This document shows positions 26,516-36,600 of a stretch of DNA of 64,000 nt, in pieces; within the stretch, counting starts at the first letter, position 1; each line of letters opens with the position of its first letter. Location: positions 1 to 64,000 of the forward strand of contig JADJYH010000031.1 of assembly GCA_016719855.1 (NCBI GenBank), given 5' to 3'. This DNA comes from Saprospiraceae bacterium (GTDB lineage: Bacteria > Bacteroidota > Bacteroidia > Chitinophagales > Saprospiraceae). The translations under genes were made by a program, and so were the position numbers. Under the pieces are notes generated by a model, which was given only the letters and a program-made list of their open reading frames with translations, had not been told where the DNA came from and did no database searches.

Positions 26516-27490
26516 TTAAAAAACAAGATTGAACAAATAGCCGGACAAGATGATAAAGGCCGTTACCACACCAAAAAATATGGCAATCAGCCGCATCGTC
26601 ATTACCTTTTTCAGCAGCGTGGCCTCCGGCAACGAAAGCCCCACCGTGCCCATCATGAATGCGATAGCCGTACCCAATGGGACGCCTTTTGCCACCAATA
26701 CCTGAATGACAGGCAGGATGCCCGCCGCATTGGCGTACAACGGCACGGCAACAATCACGGCCACCGGAACCGTCCACCATTGCCCGCCGCCAAGGTATTC
26801 GGTAAAGAAGTTTTCCGGCACAAAGCCGTGCATGGCCCCGATGCCAATGCCGATGATGACGTACAGCACCACTCCCTTCACGATGTCCCAAGCGCCACGG
26901 GCGATGCTGGGTAGGCGCTGCGCAAAGGTTTGTGCGTCAGCTTCCAATGCATCGGTTTCCCGTTGGGCGTTTTCCCACAGTTGTTTAACCCAATCGCTGA
27001 GGTAGCGCTGGAGGTTCAGCTTGCCCAGTACCCAGCCGCCGACTGTACCCAAAACGATGCCGCTCGCTGCATAAATCACCGTCACTTTCCAGCCGAACAT
27101 GCCGAGGAACATGGCCAGCGCCACCTCATTGACCAGCGGCGAGGTGATGAGGAACGAAAACGTGACACCCAGCGGGATGCCGCCCCGCACGAAGCCAATA
27201 AACAATGGAACAGAAGAGCAGGAGCAGAACGGCGTGACCGCCCCGAACACCGCAGCCAGCAGGTGTTCCCCTCCGTAGAGCTTGTTGCGGCTCAAATAAT
27301 TGCGCAAGCGCTCCACAGGAAAATAGGCGTTCACGATGCCCATCAGGAAGACAATGAGGAAAAGCAGCAGCAGGATTTTCAGCGTGTCAAAGACAAAGAA
27401 GTTGAGCGCTGCGCCCAAATGCGTCTCGGCACCGATGCCAAACACGGCGTAAATCAGCCAGTCGGCAAAGTGTTGTAGCCAGTCAAACAT
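26516..27490 (-). CDS. arsP: ArsP-like permease (DUF318 family)
   Basis: 324 residues, about eight transmembrane helices. FGAVTPFCSCSSVPLFIGFV (residues about 86-105) is the family's cysteine motif, and PLVNEVALAMFLGMFGWKV and PLYANAAGILPVIQVLVAKG the repeated glycine-rich motifs. Members export trivalent organoarsenicals such as methylarsenite. Here it would complement ArsM, which makes methylated products. Start at ATG 27490, nine bases after the ArsE stop at 27500. Confidence 0.88.
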   Translation of the reverse strand: MFDWLQHFADWLIYAVFGIGAETHLGAALNFFVFDTLKILLLLFLIVFLMGIVNAYFPVERLRNYLSRNKLYGGEHLLAAVFGAVTPFCSCSSVPLFIGFVRGGIPLGVTFSFLITSPLVNEVALAMFLGMFGWKVTVIYAASGIVLGTVGGWVLGKLNLQRYLSDWVKQLWENAQRETDALEADAQTFAQRLPSIARGAWDIVKGVVLYVIIGIGIGAMHGFVPENFFTEYLGGGQWWTVPVAVIVAVPLYANAAGILPVIQVLVAKGVPLGTAIAFMMGTVGLSLPEATLLKKVMTMRLIAIFFGVVTAFIILSGYLFNLVF

Positions 27491-27499
27491 GCCAATGAA

Positions 27500-27736
27500 T
27501 TAATTAGCCAAGATAGCTTCCAACTCGCTTGAAGTTGGAACCCGACCCTTGAAGACGATGTTGCCGTTCACGACCACAGCAGGGGTAGAAAGCACGTTGT
27601 ACTTCATGATTTCCATGATGTCCTCCACTTTTTCAATGGTGGCCTCAATGCCCAATTTCTTCACCGTTTCTTCAACGGCGGCAGTGGTCTGCTTGCATTT
27701 TGGACAGCCTGTGCCCAGGATTTTGATGTCTTTCAT
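27500..27736 (-). CDS. arsE: Small redox-active disulfide protein (ArsE-like, thioredoxin_3)
   Basis: 78 residues, complete. MKDIKILGTGCPKCKQTTAA carries the CxxC at 11-14, followed by the thioredoxin cis-Pro segment VLSTPAVVVNGNIVFKG. Proteins of this size and motif are called redox-active disulfide protein 2 or, beside ArsF and ArsG, ArsE. Cytoplasmic. It is directly upstream of arsP in the same transcript. Confidence 0.85.
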   Translation of the reverse strand: MKDIKILGTGCPKCKQTTAAVEETVKKLGIEATIEKVEDIMEIMKYNVLSTPAVVVNGNIVFKGRVPTSSELEAILAN

Positions 27737-27754
27737 CTGAATCGTTTTATGCCA

Positions 27755-27770
27755 ATCGTGAATGGACGAT
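27755..27770. promoter_or_regulatory. ATCG-N8-CGAT site without a -7 box
   Basis: ATCGTGAATGGACGAT, 18 bases upstream of arsE. It has the outer palindrome of the three operators, but its centre is not promoter-like. One such match per window is expected by chance, so the role is doubtful. Confidence 0.3.
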
Positions 27771-27795
27771 TGCCTTTCTAATTTTAATTTGAGGC

Positions 27796-28161
27796 TTACA
27801 GTTGCAAAATATCTGTCGGCGTATCTATCAGGATGGCCTTCTCGCCCCTCATGGCGATAGGCTGCTTGAGGATTTGCGGGTTGTGCTCAATCATCGTCAG
27901 CCAGTCCATGTCCGAGAATTCCTTGTGCCCAAAATGCTCCTTAAAATAGGGGTGATCTTGGTTGACAAGCTCATCAATCGGCAGATTCAAGCTGGTGGCA
28001 ATCTCTGCAAACTGTTCTCCGGTTAGCTTGGTGGACAGCACGTCAATTTCCCGAATGGGCAGTTCTTTGGTTAGCGCCAAGGCCAACGTCTTTTTCGCCC
28101 TCACAGATTCCGAGTTGTAAATCAAGGTGATTTGCCTTTCTGATTTTGCTATTTCTGACAT
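27796..28161 (-). CDS. ArsC-like (arsenate reductase family) protein lacking the catalytic Cys
   Basis: 121 residues of the Spx/ArsC thioredoxin-like fold: ITLIYNSESVRAKKTLALAL, then TGEQFAEIATSLNLPIDELV, DWLTMIEHNPQILKQPIAMR and KAILIDTPTDIL. NPQILKQPI with the following Arg matches the ArsC signature of the active-site arginine region. The usual CxxS/CxxC position reads NSES, and the protein contains no cysteine at all, so it cannot reduce arsenate by the known mechanism. It is first in the arsenic transcript, behind the best operator-promoter of the locus, so a binding or regulatory role is possible. Confidence 0.8.
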   Translation of the reverse strand: MSEIAKSERQITLIYNSESVRAKKTLALALTKELPIREIDVLSTKLTGEQFAEIATSLNLPIDELVNQDHPYFKEHFGHKEFSDMDWLTMIEHNPQILKQPIAMRGEKAILIDTPTDILQL

Positions 28162-28547
28162 GATGTTTTGTTTTAAAGGTGATGAGTAGGATGTGTTGTT
28201 GACGACCTTGGACAGGCTCCAGTTCCAGTTTTTCGCTGAATCTAGTTACTGTCAAAAGCCCACTTGGTTTATCGCAAATGTACGATGGGTTGCGTTGCCG
28301 TCCAAGGTTTTACGAGTGACAATAGTCACGCCTTCGCATGATTTGAAACAGCTTTTGGTGTGGCTTGATTTCTGGCTGCCTATTTCTAGCTTACCTTCTT
28401 CACACGCCCAAAAAAATGGCATAGGAGGTAGTTTCCTCTAGGCGGCCTTGGACAAGCAGGCGTTTCACCGTCACCACGACATCACCACTCCACCACAGAT
28501 TTCCTACCTTTGCCATACCGGTATCCTCCGGCGTCAAACCAAAAAAA
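28162..28547. other. Divergent intergenic region
   Basis: It holds the arsenic promoter (28271-28305) and, on the plus strand, TACCTTTG at 28505-28512, a possible -7 box for the amylase gene at 28548 without a recognisable -33 TTG. No further gene is seen. Confidence 0.5.
28271..28305 (-). promoter_or_regulatory. Promoter of the arsenic operon with embedded ArsR operator
   Basis: ATCG-CAAATGTA-CGAT at 28271-28286. On the minus strand the centre is TACATTTG, an exact -7 box. A TTG at 28303-28305 lies 20 bases upstream, the canonical -33 spacing. It drives the ArsC-like gene (28161) and probably arsE and arsP. Confidence 0.8.
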
Positions 28548-31206
28548 ATGTCCATGTCTCGTTTCATCACCCACCTCTTTTTGCTGCTTTGCTTTGCAAA
28601 AACCGCCCAAGCACAAGTCATCTGGGCCGACCCTGTTTTCCCGACCGATAACCAAGCCGTCACCATCTACTTCGATGCCACGCAGGGCAGCGGCGGCCTT
28701 GCCAATTGCAATTGCGACGTGTACCTTCACACGGGTGTCATCACCTCGCTGAGCACGGGGCCGAGCGATTGGATGCACGTGGTGACGAGCTGGGGGCAAC
28801 CCAATGTCAACTGGAAAATGACCCCAGTCGGCGGCCAACCGAACGTGTACAGCTACGACATCACGCCCACCATCCGCAGTTACTACAACCTGACCAACCC
28901 CAACGAGGTCATCGAACAAATGGCCTTCGTGTTCCGCAACGGTGACGGCTCGCTGGAAGGTAAAAATGTGGGCGGGGCAGACATTTATTACGACGTGTAT
29001 CCCGATAATTCGGTGTTCAACATGACCCTGTTTGCGCCGACGCAGCAGGCAATTTTCACCAGCATTGGAGCATTCATAAACATTCAAGCCACCAGTTCGC
29101 AGCAGGGCAATTTTTTGGTGAGGGACAATGGGAATATCCTGCTCACCAATATTGGCACCACCTCAATCAACTACAACCTGAACGTGAACTCCGGTGGCAT
29201 CCATTTGGTGGAAATCGAAGCCACCAACGGTACTGAAACCATTGTCCGCAGTTTTACCTACTTGATTCCCGGCCCGACGGTTGTTGAGGCGTTGCCCGCT
29301 GGCACCGAACTTGGCATCAACTACCTCTCCAACACGGGTGTTCGACTGGCATTTTATGCCCCAAATAAGACCTTCGCCTACCTCCTCGGCGACTTCAACG
29401 ACTGGCAGTTCAGTGACGACTACCAGATGAAGCGCACCCCCGATGGCACGACCTGGTGGATTGACGTTAGCGGCCTCACCCCCGGCCAATACTACGCCTT
29501 CCAGTATGTCGTGAACGGTGACATTCGCATTGGCGACCCGTACAGCAACCTTGTGCTCGACCCCTCCAACGACCAGTACATCCCTTCGGAAACATTTCCC
29601 AACATACCGCCCTACCCCGCTGGCAAAACCACGGGCATCGCCTCGCTGCTGCGCACCGCCGAACCCACATTCGACTGGCAGCACGACGACTACGACCGCC
29701 CCGCCGAGGACAAGCTGATTATTTATGAAATACTGATGCGGGATTTTACCCAAAAGCAAAACTTCGAGACACTGACCGATACGCTCGACTACTTCCAGCG
29801 GCTCGGCGTCAACGCCATTGAACTGATGCCTGTCAACGAGTTTGACGGGAACCTGAGTTGGGGCTACAACCCCACCTACCACTATGCTTTGGACAAATAC
29901 TACTGCACGATTACAGTGTGTTCTACGACTTCAACCACGAGAGCGAGGCGACCAAGGTTTACGTCCGCAAGGTGTTGAAACATTGGCTCAACGACTTCCA
30001 TGTGGACGGCTTTCGATTCGACCTCTCCAAGGGCCTCACGCAGAACACCAACGGCCCCTACGACGCTGGTGCTTACGATGCCGCCCGCATTGCCACGCTG
30101 AAAAACTACGCCGATGCGATATGGGCGGAAAGCCCCGACGCCTATGTGATTCTGGAGCATTTCACCGCCAACACCGAGGAGAAGGAACTAAGCGACTACG
30201 GCTGTATGCTATGGGGCGGGGCGGGTACCAGCAACCAGTTCCTGGAGTCTTCGCTAGGCTCCGCCAGCAGTTTCAGCGGCGCCAGCTACAAGTCGAAGGG
30301 CTGGGATGACCCGCACCTCATCGCCTACATGGAGAGCCACGACGAGGAGCGCATGATGTACAAAAACATCACTTTTGGCAACCAGTCAAACCCAAATTAC
30401 AACATCCGCAGCCTGCCTGTGGCGCTCGACCGGGCGGAACTGACCAGCGTTTTTTACCTCGCCATCCCCGGCCCGAAAATGCTTTGGCAATTCGGTGAAA
30501 TGGGCTACGACTACTCCATCAACCGCTGCACCAACGGCACGGTGAACAACAACTGCCGCCTCGACCCCAAGCCCGTCCGCTGGGACTACATGGCCAACCC
30601 CGACCGGGTGGACCTCTGGAACGTCGTGCGCCAGATGAACCTGCTGCGTACCAATTACGAGACCTTCCAAACGACTGATTTTCAAATGGTTACCAGTGGC
30701 TTCCAAAAATCCATCCGACTCAACCACACGACCATGAACGCCGTGGTACTCGGCAATTTTGCGGTGCAAACCAGCAACGTGTCGCCCAACTTCCAGCACA
30801 CAGGTTGGTGGTACGATTACTTCACCGGCGACAGCCTGAACGTGGCTGACGTGGCCACGCCACTGAGTTTCAACGCTGGCGAATATCGCCTCTACACCGA
30901 CTTGAAGGTGTCGCCGCCGAGCTTTTACACGGACGCTGAGGAGGCCATTGGCCAATCGTTCGACTGGCTCATTTCTCCCAACCCGACCAGCGGCGAAGTG
31001 ACGATTGATTTGCTGTTGGATAAAAATGCGGCCGTGCGGCTCACCGTCTTCGATGCGCAGGGTCGGCAGGTGCTATCCTTGGACGAGGAGCGGCTGGCTG
31101 AGGGGCAGCAGCAGCTAGCGCTTTCGCTGGATTTGGGAGGGGGCTTTATTTTGTTCGCTTGAATGTGGATGGGGAGATGGGGGTTAGGAAGGTGGTGGTG
31201 CGGTGA
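28548..31206 (+). pseudogene. GH13 alpha-amylase-family protein with T9SS tail; internal deletion and frameshifts
   Basis: Secreted starch/glycogen hydrolase type. Signal RFITHLFLLLCFAKTAQAQ; N-terminal E-set domain; a CBM48-like segment (TGVRLAFYAPNKTFAYLLGD, residues about 264-283); then the barrel start LIIYEILMRDFTQKQNFETL, FQRLGVNAIELMPVNEF and SWGYNPTYHYALDKYY. At 29904 the sequence jumps to HDYSVFYDFNHES in another frame. In homologues roughly 60-70 residues lie between, including conserved region I (DVVYNH type). The nucleophile and acid regions follow: DGFRFDLSKG, YVILEHF and YMESHDEER. The end WLISPNPTSGEVTIDL is a T9SS tail completed after another shift in a G run (about 31140), stop 31204. 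As written it is inactive. Confidence 0.85.
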
Positions 31207-31227
31207 CGATTTTTAGGAATTTTGGGT

Positions 31228-31235
31228 TATCTTTG
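31228..31235 (+). promoter_or_regulatory. Candidate -7 box of the antitoxin gene (TATCTTTG)
   Basis: TATCTTTG matches TAnnTTTG, 15 bases before the ATG at 31251. No TTG at -33 distance. Confidence 0.4.
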
Positions 31236-31250
31236 AAAAAATTAACAGCC

Positions 31251-31493
31251 ATGAATGCTATTCGAACATTTGCAGAAGTAAAGGACCACGAGGTAAGGGT
31301 AACACTGCCCGACTCGGTGACTTCCAAAAAAGTAGAGGTCATCATTATCCCACTCGAATGGGAAGACGAATCTGAGCCTACTTCCCAAAAAGTAAGTGAC
31401 CTGCAAAGTGCTTTGCTCGATGCGCCTGATATGACTGATGCAGAATACGAACTCATCCTCGAAAAACGCAAAGCACTTAACCTATGGAGTTGA
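31251..31493 (+). CDS. Type II antitoxin-like protein
   Basis: 80 residues. The N-terminus MNAIRTFAEVKDHEVRVTLP resembles AbrB/Phd-like or DUF2281-like antitoxins that neutralise PIN toxins in Bacteroidota. The C-terminal part is acidic and helical (MTDAEYELILEKRKALNLWS). Its stop overlaps the start of a truncated PIN-type toxin (31484), the usual antitoxin-toxin overlap. With the toxin broken it is an orphan antitoxin. Confidence 0.6.
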   Translation: MNAIRTFAEVKDHEVRVTLPDSVTSKKVEVIIIPLEWEDESEPTSQKVSDLQSALLDAPDMTDAEYELILEKRKALNLWS

Positions 31494-31612
31494 TTTGCCT
31501 GGATACTAAAAGTGCATTGTGTTTGGAGGGCGGAATTTATTCCGCCAAAACCTGCAAATCATTAGGCAAAAGCGGAATAAATTCCGCCCTCCAAACATAC
31601 TACGCCCGTTAA
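31484..31612 (+). pseudogene. PIN-domain (VapC-like) toxin remnant cut by a hairpin element
   Basis: ATG 31484 lies inside the last codons of the antitoxin gene. The first eight residues MELICLDT are the standard beginning of a Bacteroidota VapC toxin, whose first catalytic Asp is in LDT(N). After KSALC the reading runs into the inverted repeat 31520-31597 and stops after 42 residues. The rest of the PIN domain is absent. Confidence 0.55.
31520..31597. repeat. Perfect hairpin, 26-bp arms, inside the toxin remnant
   Basis: Arms 31520-31545 and 31572-31597 are exact inverses (core GGAGGGCGGAATTTATTCCG), loop 26 bases. The arm itself contains the small palindrome CGGAATTTATTCCG. It interrupts the toxin gene after 12 codons. 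Confidence 0.85.
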
Positions 31613-31763
31613 GTTGACGACATTACATTGCGTCCCACTAGGAAGAAGAGAAGAAAACCAGCCCTACATTTGAAGCACCGCCTATTCAAGAATTAAAGGG
31701 CTGGAATTGGTGGATTTGTCAGCATTGTTAAGTATAGATAAGCGGGGCAATATCCAGCGAGGA

Positions 31764-31794
31764 GTGTCGGCGTGGCTTGGAGCCACGCCGACAC
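31764..31794. repeat. Perfect hairpin, 14-bp arms
   Basis: GTGTCGGCGTGGCT-TGG-AGCCACGCCGACAC. It is 22 bases from the end of the sugar dehydrogenase gene (minus strand) and may act as its terminator, although no T run follows. Confidence 0.8.
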
Positions 31795-31815
31795 TATCAA
31801 TTCTCCATACTTCAA

Positions 31816-33873
<2,058 letters not shown>

Positions 33874-33905
33874 TTTTGTGTTTTGTGAGTGGATTTTCAT
33901 GCAGG

Positions 33906-33986
33906 GGTTTCACGCAAAGACGCAAAGTTACATGGCACGAACACTTAGCGTCTTTGTATTTAGCTTAGCGCCTTTGCGTGAAAACC
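33906..33986. repeat. Imperfect inverted repeat upstream of the sugar dehydrogenase
   Basis: GGTTTCACGCAAAGACGC near 33906 and GCGCCTTTGCGTGAAAACC at 33968-33986 are inverse with two or three mismatches. A TAACTTTG box (minus strand, 33923-33930) lies inside the left part and could be the dehydrogenase -7 element. Confidence 0.5.
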
Positions 33987-34091
33987 TTTGCGCCCTTATG
34001 TGAACCCCAAAATTCAACATTCAATCCGAACTGTTTACCTTTTCGGCGAATTTAAACTTACTTTGTAACGTCATTTACAAAACTAGCCAAC

Positions 34092-34970
34092 ATGAAGAAA
34101 TTAATTACGACCCTCGCCATTGCCATGATGCTGACGGCCAACGCCTTTGGGCAAGACCTTCCTTCCTGCAATATTTACCTTTTCAGAACCTCGATGCAGG
34201 ACTCCGTGCTGTCGCTTACCGACCCTCAGTTCTAAAACGGCTACAACAACCAGCCCTGCTTCGTCAACAACGCGGAGTTGCTGATTGCTTCGGCTGCGCC
34301 AAACGACCGCCAGACCGACATCTATTTGCTCGACCTGACAGCGAAATCGAGGCTGCGCATGACCCACACCGCCGAGTCGGAGTTTTCGCCAAAACCCACG
34401 CCCGACAACCTGTTTTTCAGCGTGGTGCGGGTGGAGACAGACGCAGACCGCTCGCAGCGCCTCTGGCAGTATCCCCTCGACAGACAGGACGTGGGCAAGG
34501 CTGCATTCAGGTTCCTGCGGGGCGTAGGCTACTACCACTGGCTCGACCGATACAAGGTGGCGCTGTTCAACATCACCTCCGACAACCTCAACTACCTCTC
34601 CATGGCCGATACCCGTGACGCCGCTATCCAAAACCTCTCGCCCTCCGTGGGCCGCTGCTTCCAGACCTCGCCAAATGGCCGCCTCGTGTACGTCCACAAG
34701 ATTAATGACAGCAACTGGGTCATCAAAGCCCTCGATAAAAACACGTTGGAAGTCACCGAAATCTGCAAGACCATCTCTGGCGCCGAGGATTTCGTCATCA
34801 TGAAAGATGGCTCCATCGTCATGGGCAAAGGCAGCCGCCTCTACCGCTTCAACCCAACAAAGAGTAAAAACTGGCAAGAAGTCGCCGAACTAAAAAGGAT
34901 TGGCGTCAACAACATCACCCGAATGGCCATCAGCGGCGATGGTAAGCTGGCGATTGTGAATGGCGGGTGA
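34092..34970 (+). pseudogene. WD40/TolB-like exported protein with an in-frame stop
   Basis: ATG 34092 starts MKKLITTLAIAMMLTANAFG, a signal peptide, followed by QDLPSCNIYLFRTSMQDSVL and DPQF. Codon 48 (34233-34235) is TAA, and the same frame then continues for 244 residues: CFVNNAELLIASAAPNDRQT, DIYLLDLTAKSRLRMTHTAE, SEFSPKPTPDNLFFSVVRVE, ISGDGKLAIVNGG. These are WD40-like (PD40/TolB) blades. One base change (TAA for a sense codon) is the only lesion, so it is a recent nonsense mutation, a base-calling error or, less likely, readthrough. The gene end touches the GGTATGA repeat at 34974. Confidence 0.75.
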
Positions 34971-34973
34971 AGG

Positions 34974-35050
34974 AGGTATGAGGTATGAGGTATGAGGTAT
35001 GTTTGGGACACAGCGGATGCCACCATACCTCATACCTCATACCTCATACC
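34974..35050. repeat. GGTATGA tandem repeats in inverted arrangement
   Basis: Four GGTATGA units on the left (34974-35001), a 22-base centre, and inverse TCATACC units on the right (35024-35050). The right arm forms the last codons and the stop of the trehalase gene, the left arm follows the stop of the WD40-like gene. Confidence 0.75.
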
Positions 35051-36523
35051 CGCAAAAACCCCATTCGTCCACCCAAACCCATCTTGGTTTTCGTACTCGC
35101 CGCCACCGGCATTGGTGCTTTCGTTGAAAACATTGTACTTCTCCGTCATCTTCCCTGTTTTTTCATAAACATGGCGAACGGCACTGAGCCAGTTCGCCCT
35201 GACCCGCTCGGCGAGACTGTCGTGGCCGTAGTTTTTCAGGCCCTTGTAGGCAATCCACTGGAGCGGTGCCCAACCGTTGGGGGCGTCCCATTGCTGGCCG
35301 GTTTGGCTTAAAGTGGTGACGAGGCCGCCCGGTTTGAGGAAGTCCTGTTCGATGATGTCGGCGACTTGGTTGGCCTGCGCTTGGCTGGCGAGGTTGAAAA
35401 ACAAGGGGAACATGGCCGCCAAGGTGCGGCGGTTGGTAGTGCGTCCCGTCTTGAAATTGTAATCGAAAAAGAAGCCGTCGGTCTCGTCCCAGCAATGGCG
35501 GAGGAGCGCCCGTTTGCGGTCCTCGGCATCGTCCTGAATTTGCTGTTGGAGGTCGGCCTGGCCAATGATGCCACAGATTTCGGCGAGGGTGGTTTCGAGG
35601 TGCCACACCAAGCAGTTGAGGTCAACGGGCACGATGTCCGTGGTGCAGATGCTGGCAAACCCGCCCTGGTCGGCGAACCATCGGCTGCTGAAATCCCAGC
35701 CCGATTCGGCGGCTGCCCGCAGGTTGCGGTAAATCTGGGGCGAAGGCTGCATGGACGTGAGCGCCAGGTGTACGTCTTCCTTGTAGGATTCGGGGCGGGG
35801 CGTGTCGAACTCGTCCCAGTAGCGGTTGAGGAAGTCGGAGCCGCCGAGCGCTACCATCCGTTTGGAAGCCCGGGTTTCCTGGTTGAGGTCAAGGTGGCCC
35901 TTTTGCCAAAACTTGTACTCCTTGGTCAGCAGTGAAAAGTATTTGACCAGCGCTGCTTCTCCGGCATGTTCGGCGTACAATTTCACCATCAGCGAAGCAA
36001 AAGGCGGCTGCGACCGCCCGAGGTAGTAGCTGCGGTTGCCATTTGGAATGAAGCCGTAGGTCTCGGCGAGGTGGGCAAAATTGTTGAGCATCCCCTCGAT
36101 GAGGTCCCAGCGACCATGCGCCTTCAGGCCGAGCATGGTGAAATAGCTGTCCCAGTAGTACACCTCCCGGAACCGACCGCCCGGAACCACGTAGGGGTTG
36201 GGCAGCGGGAGGAGCGAGCTTTGCTTCGGCGGCTTGGCGTCGGGTTGGCGGGTGAGCACGTCCCACAGTGCCTCGATGTGCTGCTCCGGCGAGCGGGCAG
36301 GGTCGCTTTTGAAGTCGCTGCCAACGGTGGGGGGCAGGTCGAAGTTGGCGGCGACGAACGCTGCAAGGTCAAACCCTGGCAGGCGCTTGTGCTTTTCGTA
36401 TTGCTTCGCAATGGTCGCCAGTGCCTTCTTCGGCAGGCAATCCGGGAAGGTTTTCCCGTCGGGAAAAATGCCGCCCATCTGCACCGCTTCGAAGAGTTCG
36501 CCAAGTTCGTGGATGTATTTCAT
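35030..36523 (-). CDS. treF: Trehalase (GH37), cytoplasmic type
   Basis: 497 residues, no signal peptide. Hydrolyses trehalose to two glucose. Both trehalase signatures are present: PGGRFREVYYWDSYFTMLGL (about residues 113-132) and QWDAPNGWAPLQWIAYKGL (about 413-431), plus GGEYENQDGFGWTNGV near the end, all as in GH37. The catalytic Asp lies in the segment RAAAESGWDFSSRW. The last residues MRYEV are coded by the GGTATGA repeat, so the C-terminus has been replaced or extended by a few residues. An MFS carrier gene lies directly upstream on the same strand (76-base gap with a hairpin), suggesting uptake and cleavage of one sugar. Confidence 0.93.
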   Translation of the reverse strand: MKYIHELGELFEAVQMGGIFPDGKTFPDCLPKKALATIAKQYEKHKRLPGFDLAAFVAANFDLPPTVGSDFKSDPARSPEQHIEALWDVLTRQPDAKPPKQSSLLPLPNPYVVPGGRFREVYYWDSYFTMLGLKAHGRWDLIEGMLNNFAHLAETYGFIPNGNRSYYLGRSQPPFASLMVKLYAEHAGEAALVKYFSLLTKEYKFWQKGHLDLNQETRASKRMVALGGSDFLNRYWDEFDTPRPESYKEDVHLALTSMQPSPQIYRNLRAAAESGWDFSSRWFADQGGFASICTTDIVPVDLNCLVWHLETTLAEICGIIGQADLQQQIQDDAEDRKRALLRHCWDETDGFFFDYNFKTGRTTNRRTLAAMFPLFFNLASQAQANQVADIIEQDFLKPGGLVTTLSQTGQQWDAPNGWAPLQWIAYKGLKNYGHDSLAERVRANWLSAVRHVYEKTGKMTEKYNVFNESTNAGGGEYENQDGFGWTNGVFAGMRYEV

Positions 36524-36539
36524 GATGAGGATTTTGGAT

Positions 36540-36600
36540 TGACGATTGACGATTTACGATTGCCCCACAATCGTCAGTCGTCAATCGTAAATCGTAAATC
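36540..36600. repeat. ACGATT-rich inverted repeat
   Basis: GATTGACGATTTACGATTG and its inverse CAATCGTAAATCGTAAATC (with inserted TCGTCAGTCG) form a 60-base hairpin-capable stretch between the MFS carrier gene and trehalase; its right end overlaps the MFS stop codon. Confidence 0.6.

Noticed and set aside
27755..27770. Fourth ArsR operator
   Set aside because: Outer palindrome matches but the centre is not a -7 box; chance expectation is about one such site in the window. Kept only as a low-confidence feature.
34974..35050. GGTATGA repeats as a CRISPR array
   Set aside because: Units are 7 bases without spacers and form an inverted arrangement; no cas genes are near.
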